Assembly (NCBI GenBank): GCA_030673345.1
Contig: DAOVJH010000014.1
Location: 1 to 12,122 of the forward strand
Direction of reading: 5' to 3'
Length of the DNA stretch: 12,122 nt
From: Pseudomonadota bacterium
Lineage (GTDB): Bacteria > Pseudomonadota > Gammaproteobacteria > SZUA-229
The stretch's first letter is position 1. Every line of letters starts with the position of its first letter. The notes below the pieces were generated by a model that was given only the letters and a program-made list of their open reading frames with translations, did not search any database and was not told where the DNA came from. Positions 1 to 6,582 of this stretch are shown piece after piece. The translations under genes and the position numbers were made by a program.

Positions 1-176
1 ACGATATGACCACTGAACAACAACCAGACTTTTCCCTGCTCGACCAGCTCACGATCAAATCGCCAGTTTTCGACCCAGTCTACTTGCAGTACCAGCGAGA
101 TGACGAACAGCAGCAACCATAAGATATGGCTGGGACAAAATGTGTATTGAAACTTTAATGGATTTGAAATGGTCAT
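1..176 (-). CDS. Rhombosortase-like rhomboid family intramembrane serine protease, N-terminal part (cut by the window edge)
   Basis: Read on the minus strand from ATG at 176-174, this frame stays open to the left edge (58 full codons). Residues about 17-32 form a hydrophobic helix (ILWLLLFVISLVLQV). Next comes WRFDRELVEQGKVWLLFSGHIV (residues 38-59, split here as WRFDREL / VEQGKVWLLFSGHIV), which resembles the conserved segment after helix 1 of rhombosortases, usually of the form 'yRr.li..Ge.WRLlTGHlvH'. Rhombosortases are short rhomboid proteases of the inner membrane that cleave proteins with a C-terminal GlyGly-CTERM anchor, and they occur in T2SS-carrying Gammaproteobacteria. The catalytic Ser and His lie beyond the edge, so activity cannot be judged. 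An in-frame ATG at 188-186 is an alternative start; neither has a clear Shine-Dalgarno sequence. It diverges from gspG. It could be another short rhomboid protein, but the motif and the T2SS neighbour favour rhombosortase. Confidence 0.5.
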   Translation of the reverse strand, partial: MTISNPLKFQYTFCPSHILWLLLFVISLVLQVDWVENWRFDRELVEQGKVWLLFSGHI

Positions 177-177
177 A

Positions 178-187
178 GTAATTTGCA
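178..187 (+). repeat. Direct repeat gtaatttgca, copy 1
   Basis: The exact 10-mer gtaatttgca lies at 178-187, over the start-codon area of the rhombosortase-like gene. It recurs at 291-300 just before gspG. It may be a regulator site shared by the divergent genes, or chance; only the identity is directly seen. Confidence 0.3.
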
Positions 188-231
188 TTTGTTATTATTC
201 TGCAGACATCACAGCACTTTACGTTATGCTT

Positions 232-259
232 GCAGTTTAAAGCCAGCAGTTTAAAGTCA
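232..259 (+). repeat. 14-bp tandem repeat upstream of gspG
   Basis: Two back-to-back copies, gcagtttaaagcca (232-245) and gcagtttaaagtca (246-259), differ at one base. Each contains the palindrome tttaaa. They sit in the middle of the intergenic region between the rhombosortase-like gene and gspG, where an operator or promoter element would be expected. No convincing -35/-10 pair can be placed around them. Function is unknown. Confidence 0.55.
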
Positions 260-290
260 GTAACGAAAAAAAGTTAACCCGTGCGATAGT

Positions 291-300
291 GTAATTTGCA
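291..300 (+). repeat. Direct repeat gtaatttgca, copy 2
   Basis: This is the second exact copy of the 10-mer at 178-187. It ends five bases before the ATG at 306 and 17 bases before the preferred gspG start at 318. Confidence 0.3.
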
Positions 301-317
301 CACATATGGAGTTTTAC

Positions 318-779
318 GTGTTTAATCAATCAAGAATCAGCCAGTTAAAAACCAGAAACAGACAATCTGGTTTTACCTTAATCGAAATCATGGTCGTGGT
401 CGTAATCATCGGTATCTTAGCCAGCGTGGTCGTACCCCGCATCATGGATAACCCGGATAAAGCCCGTACAGCCAAAGCAAAAAATGATATCCAGGCGCTG
501 GGCAGTGCCCTGGATCTATACCGCCTGGACAACTACGTCTATCCGACCACCGACCAGGGACTTGATGCACTGGTAAGCCAGCCTACCGCTTCACCTGAAC
601 CGCCAAACTGGAAACAGGGCGGTTACATCAAAAAGTTAAACAAGGACCCCTGGGGCAATGAGTATCTCTATCTAAGCCCAGGCGAACACGGTGAGACCGA
701 TATCTATTCACTCGGTGCCGATGGCGCACCCGGTGGCGAAGGTCCAAATAAAGACATCGGTTCATGGGATCAGGGTTAG
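318..779 (+). CDS. gspG: Type II secretion system major pseudopilin GspG
   Basis: This is the main subunit of the periplasmic T2SS pseudopilus, which drives folded exoproteins through the GspD secretin. From the GTG at 318 it has an 18-residue basic leader ending QSG, then the prepilin peptidase site G|FTLIE with the invariant Glu at +5. A hydrophobic helix follows (IMVVVVIIGILASVVVP). The mature part is about 135 residues and shows the GspG hallmarks: DPWGNEYLY, and a C-terminal loop (TDIYSLGADGAPGGEG) that forms the calcium site in this family. The GTG is preferred because GGAG (308-311) lies six bases before it. An in-frame ATG at 306 would add four residues but has no Shine-Dalgarno sequence. 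It is the first gene of the gspG-N run and has its own upstream region. gspF, its usual upstream neighbour, is not there. Confidence 0.96.
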   Translation: MFNQSRISQLKTRNRQSGFTLIEIMVVVVIIGILASVVVPRIMDNPDKARTAKAKNDIQALGSALDLYRLDNYVYPTTDQGLDALVSQPTASPEPPNWKQGGYIKKLNKDPWGNEYLYLSPGEHGETDIYSLGADGAPGGEGPNKDIGSWDQG

Positions 780-824
780 ACCATAACCCCATCTTTTAGA
801 CAGCAACGGAGCTTGCCGACGAGC

Positions 825-1433
825 ATGCAGGCAAACCTCTACAGATCAAAAAACGTCATCAGCTATGCTGGCAGGGAGAAAGGATTCACCCTGCTGGAAC
901 TGCTCGTTGTCGTCGTCATCGTTGCCATTCTTTTCACCTATACCACCCTCGCCATCCGCAGCGATTCAGCTGAAGACACCATAAAGAAAGAAGCCCATAG
1001 GATGGAGCGCCTGGTGCAACTGGCACTGGAAGAAGCGATTCTTCGTGGTGAGGAATACGGTATCGAGGTCCATCTTGACGGTTACCGCTTTCTGCGCTTT
1101 ACAGAAAACCAGTGGCTCCCACTGAGCGGTGACAAGATCTTGCGTGCCCGGGCACTGCCGATAGAGATGGAACTGGAGATGCGACTGGAAGAGACAGAAA
1201 TCATCATCGACATGACAGCTGATACCATGTCAGAACAGGAACTGGATCTGGATGCAGATAATGATGATGAAACAAAAGACAGCAAAAAAGCGAAACCACA
1301 GATTTACCTGCTATCCAGTGGTGAGATCACACCCGAATTTGATATCCGCTTTTCAGTGCTCGGCGTCGAGACCAGTTATTTTGTGAGAGGCGCTTTTGAT
1401 GGCACCCTGAAAACAGAAATCAGTGACCTGTAA
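825..1433 (+). CDS. gspH: Type II secretion system minor pseudopilin GspH
   Basis: GspH is a minor pseudopilin near the tip of the T2SS pseudopilus. The ATG at 825 gives a 20-residue leader ending REKG, then G|FTLLE with Glu+5 and a hydrophobic helix (LLVVVVIVAILFTY). Downstream is the GspH/FimT-like pattern: EAHRMERLVQLALEEAILRG, then a GIEV...GYRFLRF strand pair. Residues about 136-157 form a highly charged, acidic then lysine-rich insertion, apparently a loop before the last strands (QIYLLSSGEITPEFDIRF). This makes the protein somewhat long (202 aa). A TTG at 813 is also in frame but sits one base after its only GGAG. It follows gspG by 45 bases. The charged loop is variable in this family and its role is unknown. 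Confidence 0.92.
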   Translation: MQANLYRSKNVISYAGREKGFTLLELLVVVVIVAILFTYTTLAIRSDSAEDTIKKEAHRMERLVQLALEEAILRGEEYGIEVHLDGYRFLRFTENQWLPLSGDKILRARALPIEMELEMRLEETEIIIDMTADTMSEQELDLDADNDDETKDSKKAKPQIYLLSSGEITPEFDIRFSVLGVETSYFVRGAFDGTLKTEISDL

Positions 1434-1474
1434 TGAAAAATCTTGCCACATATGATCATTTAACCAATATAGAT

Positions 1475-1552
1475 TGTCATCTCGAACGAAGGTGAGAGAT
1501 CTTATGCGCCCTACTGTTAAGATTTCTCCCCAAAAAACAGGTCGAAATGACA
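1475..1552 (+). repeat. Imperfect palindromic (REP/MITE-like) repeat element between gspH and gspI
   Basis: Outer arms tgtcatctcga (1475-1485) and tcgaaatgaca (1542-1552) are complementary at 10 of 11 positions. Inner arms gagagatctta (1494-1504) and taagatttctc (1518-1528) pair at 10 of 11, and fully in RNA if one G-U is allowed. They enclose a 13-base loop (1505-1517). The pattern tgtcat-tcga...agatct...agatttctc...tcgaaatgaca matches a widespread class of intergenic palindromic repeats in bacteria. Only one copy is in this window. The middle (1486-1493 against 1529-1541) has decayed and no longer pairs. The element overlaps the start of gspI: AAGG at 1489-1492 and the ATG at 1504 lie inside it. 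No clear target-site duplication is visible. Confidence 0.75.
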
Positions 1553-1929
1553 GCCCTTTATTTACGCGTCAAACACAAAAGGGTTTTACCTTAATCGAAG
1601 TCATGGTCGCACTGACCATCATCGCCATCTCACTTGGCGCTCTGCTAAACACCTCTGGTACACAGGCGCACAGCACGACCTATCTAAAACAAAAAACACT
1701 GGCGCACTGGGTGGCTGTTAATGAGCTAACACAATTACGCATCCTTAAAAGTCTTCCTGACATCGGAGACAAAGAGGGTTCGACAACAATGGCTGACCAC
1801 GAATGGCACTGGATTCGCACCACGATTAAAACAGAACAGAAAGATACGGTGCAGGTCTTATTCAAAGTATTTGCTGATGAAGAACACCAGAAAAACCTGA
1901 CATCGATCATCGGTTATGTCGGAAAGTAG
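1504..1929 (+). CDS. gspI: Type II secretion system minor pseudopilin GspI
   Basis: GspI nucleates the GspI-J-K tip complex of the pseudopilus. The core is clear: QTQKG|FTLIEVMVALTIIAISLGALL with Glu+5, then the family motif LAHWVAVNELTQLR. From ATG 1504 the protein is 141 aa with a 27-residue leader, long for GspI. Between 1504 and the cleavage site there is no in-frame ATG, GTG or TTG, so the start must be ATG 1504 or TTG 1474. ATG 1504 is preferred, with AAGG (1489-1492) about 11 bases upstream. Both starts fall in or beside the 1475-1552 palindrome, so the repeat encodes 16 or more leader residues. The prepilin peptidase should remove them, leaving a normal mature protein. Its 3' end overlaps gspJ by 14 bases. 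Confidence 0.93.
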   Translation: MRPTVKISPQKTGRNDSPLFTRQTQKGFTLIEVMVALTIIAISLGALLNTSGTQAHSTTYLKQKTLAHWVAVNELTQLRILKSLPDIGDKEGSTTMADHEWHWIRTTIKTEQKDTVQVLFKVFADEEHQKNLTSIIGYVGK

Positions 1930-2575
1930 CCGCCTGTATATGCTGCCCTCAAAGCAACAGGGATTCACCCTTTTAGAATTACTGATCGCCAGTATCATTT
2001 TTGCCATCATGGCGATCATGGCTTATGGCGGACTCGATAATGTTATCCGCAACAGCAAAGCCTCAGAACTTGCACTAAAACGCCTGCAGCAGATCCAGCA
2101 AAGCGTCTCAGTTTTAACCCGTGACCTCAACCAGATCGTGCCCCGCCCTATTCGAGACGAGTTCGGCAATATTCAACCCTATTTAAGCGCAGGAAATAAT
2201 ATCGATAACCTGGTCGAGTTTACTCGTGGCGGCAGAACGAACCCGGCTGGTTTAATACGCAGTTCTTTGCTTCGAGTCGCTTACCAGTTTGATGATGAAG
2301 CGCTTGTCAGGCTGCAGTGGCCGCAACTGGACCGCACACAGGAGCAGGAGCCTAAAAAAACGGTACTTATCGACAATGTCGAAGAAACGCGCATCCGTTT
2401 TCTTGGTGCAGGTGGTGAGTGGCAAGATCAGTGGCCACCATTAAATGCCGCACCCGTAGCCGCACCCGGGGCAGCGACTGCTTCAACAACAAATTACCCT
2501 CTGGCAATCGAGATCATATTGACATTAAAAGACTGGGGGGAAATCCGTCGCTTATACCAGGTGGATCTACAATAA
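1916..2575 (+). CDS. gspJ: Type II secretion system minor pseudopilin GspJ
   Basis: GspJ is a minor pseudopilin of the GspI-J-K tip complex. ATG 1916 lies inside the gspI end and gives a 16-residue leader ending SKQQG, then G|FTLLE (Glu+5) and a hydrophobic helix (LLIASIIFAIMAIMAYGGL). Family features follow: LQQIQQSVSVLTRDLNQIVPRPIRDEFG, the FTRGG strand, RVAYQFDDEALVRLQWPQLDR, and a C-terminal LAIEIILTLKDWGEIRRLYQV strand pair. An alanine/proline/threonine-rich stretch at about residues 180-195 (APVAAPGAATAST) looks like a flexible loop. An in-frame ATG at 1940 would give an 8-residue leader, also workable. The 14-base overlap with gspI suggests translational coupling. Confidence 0.93.
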   Translation: MSESSRLYMLPSKQQGFTLLELLIASIIFAIMAIMAYGGLDNVIRNSKASELALKRLQQIQQSVSVLTRDLNQIVPRPIRDEFGNIQPYLSAGNNIDNLVEFTRGGRTNPAGLIRSSLLRVAYQFDDEALVRLQWPQLDRTQEQEPKKTVLIDNVEETRIRFLGAGGEWQDQWPPLNAAPVAAPGAATASTTNYPLAIEIILTLKDWGEIRRLYQVDLQ

Positions 2576-2577
2576 TC

Positions 2578-3567
2578 ATGCGCTGGTCTCACGCCAATAA
2601 AACAGGCGCCATCACAGGTACGCGCCAACAAGGTGTTGCTATCATCACGGCTTTATTAATCGTGACCATAGCGACGACTATCAGCATTACGATAAGCACA
2701 CAGTTACAGCTGGATATCCGCCGCACTGGCAACCTGGTGGCGACTGACCAGTCACAGGTATATTCAGTACTTGCCGAAAAAGCCCTGCGGATCATCCTGA
2801 AGGATAAAGAAACGCACGACGGGTTCATCGAGATACTGATCAAAGACGGCATTGCCAAACGCCCGCTTTTCATCGATAACGCATCAATCGAAGCTGAGAT
2901 CACCGACCTGAGTGCCTGCATCAATATAAATTCACTGGTAGACACTGGCGGCACAATCAACACCCTTACCGATACTCGACTGAGCCGATTATTTAGTAAT
3001 AAAGGAATCAAAAACAACGTAACACAGGCGATCGCAGACTGGATCGACCCGGACCTGATAAATAGAACACCGAATGGTGCTGAAGACGGCTATTACATGA
3101 ACCTTGAGAAGCCTTATCGCACAGCGCAATCACCGCTCTACAGCATTAGTGAATTACGTTTGATCAGAGGCTTTGAAGATAACGATACTTACAAGATGGT
3201 TACAGAACTGGTAGAAGGAACATACGATAAAGATACAGGGCGATTTTCAGGGCCTGCCATATGTGCGTTTCATACTGCAAATGCCACCCCTATCAATATC
3301 AACACAGCCAGCGTCGAAGTGCTAAAATCCATTCAACCGGGTATAACACAATCGCAGATAGAGACTATACTTCAACAACGTACTGACGCTGCGCTTACAG
3401 CTGTACCCCCTGTTTTCAAAACACCTGACAACCTTGTTACAGTCAGCAGTTATTATTTACTGAAAACAAAAGTGCTAATCGGTAATGCAAACAAAGTGAC
3501 GTACAGCATAATATACTGGGACGGAACTGAAACCAGTACAATTTACCGAACGCAACGAACACTATAA
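2578..3567 (+). CDS. gspK: Type II secretion system pseudopilin GspK
   Basis: GspK is the large minor pseudopilin that caps the pseudopilus tip. ATG 2578, two bases after the gspJ stop, gives 329 aa. The leader ends TRQQG and the cleavage is G|VAIITALLIVTIATTI. As usual for GspK, the +5 residue is not Glu (here Thr, VAIIT). The body shows DLSACININSLVD, TQAIADWIDPD, and the SAM-like helical motifs SPLYSISELRLIRGF and ININTASVEVLKSIQPGITQSQIETILQQR typical of the family. The open frame extends upstream into gspJ, but the ATG matches the expected leader length. gspJ and gspK are almost certainly cotranslated. Confidence 0.95.
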   Translation: MRWSHANKTGAITGTRQQGVAIITALLIVTIATTISITISTQLQLDIRRTGNLVATDQSQVYSVLAEKALRIILKDKETHDGFIEILIKDGIAKRPLFIDNASIEAEITDLSACININSLVDTGGTINTLTDTRLSRLFSNKGIKNNVTQAIADWIDPDLINRTPNGAEDGYYMNLEKPYRTAQSPLYSISELRLIRGFEDNDTYKMVTELVEGTYDKDTGRFSGPAICAFHTANATPININTASVEVLKSIQPGITQSQIETILQQRTDAALTAVPPVFKTPDNLVTVSSYYLLKTKVLIGNANKVTYSIIYWDGTETSTIYRTQRTL

Positions 3568-3587
3568 CAATGATTGAGCTTTAGACC

Positions 3588-4838
3588 ATGAGTGAAACAC
3601 TACTCATCCACTACAACATAGAAGATTCGCAGCAGGCCACCTGGTCACCGTGCAACAACGATGGCGAGTTAACCGGCAAGATCACCACCGGCCCGTTAAC
3701 TGAACTCAGTGAAATCGCGGCCAACCGTAGTGCTATCGTTCTACTGAACAGCCAGTGTTTACACATCAATCAGCTACAGCTACCGACACAGAACTTACAG
3801 AAGCTACTGAAAGCCGTACCTTTTGCGCTAGAAGAATTCATCGCTGATGATATTGATGACTTCCATTTTGTTATTTCAAAAAACAAACACGATAGTTCAA
3901 CGTCTGTCGTCGGTATAAAAAGAACCACGCTGAAAAACATCATCCAGGTTTTTCAGGCAGCAAATATTAATGTTGAGAAAATTATTCCCGACGCATTATG
4001 CCTTGCTGCTGATACCCGGCAATGGGTCTGCCTGAACTATAAAGACAGCAGCTATCTGCAGACCGAGAGAACAAACGGCATACTGATATCACATGACCTG
4101 CTGCCGTACATCGTAACAAATAAACTTCAGGATGAATCACTGACGCCGCCTGAAAAGATCCTGCTTTTTACCGAACAGGAAAATTCAACAGCCTACGATC
4201 AGCTCAAAGCAGAAAACATACCAGGCAAAGATGATATCGAAATCGTAAATATCGTTTACAATGAACACCCGCTTGTCGTTTTCTGCGGTAATTACAACCA
4301 GGCACTGCCACTCAACCTGCTGCAGCATAAATTCAAACCCAAACGCAAAACATCCGGTTACTGGCAGCATTGGCGCCTTGCAGCCTCACTCGCTACTGCC
4401 TGGCTAATACTACACCTGGGCCTGACCGGCTTTCAGCACACTCAACTAAAAGATGACAACATCATCACCAGAGCGAAGATCGAAAAGATCTATAAAAAAT
4501 CGTTCCCGAAGAGTAAGAAGATCGTCAACCCCCGGGTACAGATGGAACAGAAACTAAAAGAACTAAAAGGAACAGCAAACAACAGCAGTCAGGGGCTTAT
4601 ATTTTTACTGGCAGAATCTTTTGGCACCTTGAGCCAGGACAAAAAAAGCATCACCCTGCAATCACTGACCTTCAGAAACAACCGGATGGACATCGGCCTC
4701 GAGGGTAACAATCTGCAGGCAGTTGAAACTCTGAATAAAAACCTGAACAACAATAAAAAAATTAGATCAGAAATCACATCATCCTCTTCTGAAAAAGACA
4801 AGGTCAAAGGTAACCTGCGAATAGAGGGACGTAGCTAA
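3588..4838 (+). CDS. gspL: Type II secretion system inner-membrane platform protein GspL
   Basis: GspL links the cytoplasmic ATPase GspE to the inner-membrane platform and to GspM. This 416-aa protein has the family layout: an actin-like cytoplasmic domain (residues about 1-240) with the typical LPTQNLQKLLKAVPFALEEF segment and a DALCL-like strand, one transmembrane helix at about 263-281 (RLAASLATAWLILHLGLTG), and a periplasmic ferredoxin-like domain with a coiled start (about 285-416). The actin-like part is divergent, as is common. It starts 20 bases after gspK. Its TAA shares its last base with the gspM ATG. The closing charged tail (SEKDKVKGNLRIEGRS) fits the periplasmic end. Confidence 0.93.
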   Translation: MSETLLIHYNIEDSQQATWSPCNNDGELTGKITTGPLTELSEIAANRSAIVLLNSQCLHINQLQLPTQNLQKLLKAVPFALEEFIADDIDDFHFVISKNKHDSSTSVVGIKRTTLKNIIQVFQAANINVEKIIPDALCLAADTRQWVCLNYKDSSYLQTERTNGILISHDLLPYIVTNKLQDESLTPPEKILLFTEQENSTAYDQLKAENIPGKDDIEIVNIVYNEHPLVVFCGNYNQALPLNLLQHKFKPKRKTSGYWQHWRLAASLATAWLILHLGLTGFQHTQLKDDNIITRAKIEKIYKKSFPKSKKIVNPRVQMEQKLKELKGTANNSSQGLIFLLAESFGTLSQDKKSITLQSLTFRNNRMDIGLEGNNLQAVETLNKNLNNNKKIRSEITSSSSEKDKVKGNLRIEGRS

Positions 4839-5353
4839 TGGACCAGCCAATAGAACAACTAGGGCAACTCAAACAGTGGTTTAATTCGCTGCCGCAGAAG
4901 GAACGATTGATGGTTTCTGTTACAGGACTGCTCATCATCATCACACTGTTTTACCTGATCTTGTGGGAGCCAGTGCACATCGGTCTGCAAGCAGAACGAC
5001 AGAAGCAACAATCGCAGAATGAAGTTTTATTGTGGATGCAAGAGGCGGCCGCAGAGGTTAAAACGCTGCGCGCCTCCGGCAGCCGCGGCACCATACGTGA
5101 CAAAAATAAACCGACGACACTGGTCATCGAACAGACCATCAATAATGCCGGCCTGAAATCTTCGGTCAGCAAGATCGAATCATCAGGTAACAATGGTGCG
5201 CGAGTAACTCTGAACGATGCATCATTCAACCAGATACTGGTCTGGTTAAACACGCTTGCTACACATAATGGCATCCAGGTCGTCAGTGCAAATATCGAAC
5301 GTGCAAACAAACCCGGTCGAGCTAATGCACGTCTAAGCTTCGAACGCCCTTAA
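4838..5353 (+). CDS. gspM: Type II secretion system inner-membrane protein GspM
   Basis: GspM is the bitopic partner of GspL in the T2SS platform. The 171-aa protein has a short cytoplasmic start with the family pattern QLKQWFNSLPQKERLMV, one transmembrane helix at residues about 24-43, then a periplasmic domain beginning with a helical stretch rich in Gln and Glu and ending in a small ferredoxin-like fold (VTLNDASFNQILVWLNTLA...GIQVVSANIERA). The start overlaps the gspL stop by one base. GAGGG (4824-4828) lies nine bases upstream as a good Shine-Dalgarno sequence. Confidence 0.93.
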   Translation: MDQPIEQLGQLKQWFNSLPQKERLMVSVTGLLIIITLFYLILWEPVHIGLQAERQKQQSQNEVLLWMQEAAAEVKTLRASGSRGTIRDKNKPTTLVIEQTINNAGLKSSVSKIESSGNNGARVTLNDASFNQILVWLNTLATHNGIQVVSANIERANKPGRANARLSFERP

Positions 5354-5392
5354 ACATCCTCCAGGTTTTACAGCACCGCCTCTTCAAGATAC

Positions 5393-6151
5393 ATGAAAAA
5401 AAGACATTACTATTTAACGGCGATCATCTCGTACTTCATATTTTTGATTTTCACCATCCCTGCAAAGCCAGTCACTGATCTGCTCAATGACAATACCCCG
5501 GTAAAAATACAGGGTGTCAGCGGCAGCCTGTGGAATGGCAGCGCCTACATGGTAACCACAGATGACATCCAGTTAAAAAAGACCGAGTGGTCTTTCAGTC
5601 CATGGAAATTATTTACCGGTAAAATTGCTGTTGATATCAAAACCCGTTTTCTAGATAATCACATCAGCGCAGAAGTAGGCACTTCATTTATAGGCCGTTT
5701 TTTCATCGAACACCTCTCCGCTAATATCGCTGCACGAGATATAGCCCAGCTGGCGAATATACCGCTGGCGCAACTGGATGGAACAGTCTCACTCGATATC
5801 GAATACGCTCAGTGGAAACAGGGCGAGTTGCCGCTAGCAAGCGGTGAGATAAGATGGGTAAACGCTACCATAACCGTTGCCGAAACAGCATCGCTAGGTA
5901 ACATCTCTATCATATTACGCGAATCTGAGCAGCAGCTGCTCAATGCCGAAATAAAAAATCAGGGTGGCGATATCCGGATCACCGGAACAGCAGAACTTGT
6001 TCCACAAGCAGATTACGCTGTCGACATCATACTTGCCCCGACAGCAACAGCGAACAATAACATCAAGCGGAGCCTCGGCTTCTTTGCCAAAAAGCAGAAC
6101 AATGGTGAATATACGCTGAAAAAATCCGGACCACTTAACCAGATAATGTAG
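5393..6151 (+). CDS. gspN: Type II secretion system protein GspN
   Basis: GspN is an accessory T2SS protein present in only some systems; its exact job is not settled. The 252-aa sequence has one N-terminal membrane helix (residues about 6-24) and a periplasmic beta-rich body with family features: VKIQGVSGSLWNGSAY near residues 38-52, TEWSFSPWKLFTGKIAVDI, and a closing GFFAKKQNNGEYTLKKSGPL. It lies 39 bases after gspM with no terminator visible between, so it is probably the last gsp gene of the operon. Confidence 0.9.
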   Translation: MKKRHYYLTAIISYFIFLIFTIPAKPVTDLLNDNTPVKIQGVSGSLWNGSAYMVTTDDIQLKKTEWSFSPWKLFTGKIAVDIKTRFLDNHISAEVGTSFIGRFFIEHLSANIAARDIAQLANIPLAQLDGTVSLDIEYAQWKQGELPLASGEIRWVNATITVAETASLGNISIILRESEQQLLNAEIKNQGGDIRITGTAELVPQADYAVDIILAPTATANNNIKRSLGFFAKKQNNGEYTLKKSGPLNQIM

Positions 6152-6167
6152 ATAAAAAAATACAGTT

Positions 6168-6563
6168 ATGACTCAAAAAATAAACGGCATCAAAGTTACC
6201 AGTGAAAATAAATGCTCATTCTGCACAGACTCTATCTGCTGCACCTATGTGACGCAGCACCTGGATGCACCCCGGTCTAAAGAAGATTTTCGCCAGCTGT
6301 TATGGCAGGTATCACACCAGAACGTAAAGATTTACAAAGACGATGATGGCTGGACTCTGCTGGTCGAGGGCAAATGCCAGCATCTGCAGATCAACGGTTT
6401 TTGCGGTATCTATGATGAGCGTCCTGACATCTGCCGTGAACACACCAACGACTACTGCGAGCTTGATGCGCCATCAGAAGATGGTTTCGAACTGTACTTT
6501 GAAAACTATTTTGACCTGTTGAAGTACTGCAAAAAACGCTTTAAATCCTGGGATAAAAGATAA
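6168..6563 (+). CDS. YkgJ-family cysteine cluster protein
   Basis: This 131-aa soluble protein carries the YkgJ-type (CxxCxxCC-like) metal-binding signature: C16-x2-C19-x4-C24-C25 near the N terminus, then C70 and C79 in GKCQHL...GFCGIYDERPDIC, C89 and C97. The GIYDERPDICR stretch is the family hallmark. The cysteines probably hold zinc or an iron-sulfur cluster; the function of most members is unknown. It begins 16 bases after gspN with no terminator between, so it may be cotranscribed with the T2SS genes, though no link with secretion is known. No clear Shine-Dalgarno sequence is seen. It converges on the DUF4124-type gene. Confidence 0.85.
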   Translation: MTQKINGIKVTSENKCSFCTDSICCTYVTQHLDAPRSKEDFRQLLWQVSHQNVKIYKDDDGWTLLVEGKCQHLQINGFCGIYDERPDICREHTNDYCELDAPSEDGFELYFENYFDLLKYCKKRFKSWDKR

Positions 6564-6582
6564 ACCGTCACTCGCTGCCTTA

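Noticed and set aside
3..122. Plus-strand open frame at the left edge that could be the tail of an upstream gene
   Set aside because: It reads as a glutamine/aspartate-rich fragment with no recognisable pattern, while the minus strand of the same bases gives a membrane helix and a rhombosortase-like motif.
2419..2577. An upstream extension of gspK inside gspJ
   Set aside because: The extra residues are arginine-rich out-of-frame gspJ sequence; ATG 2578 gives the usual GspK leader.
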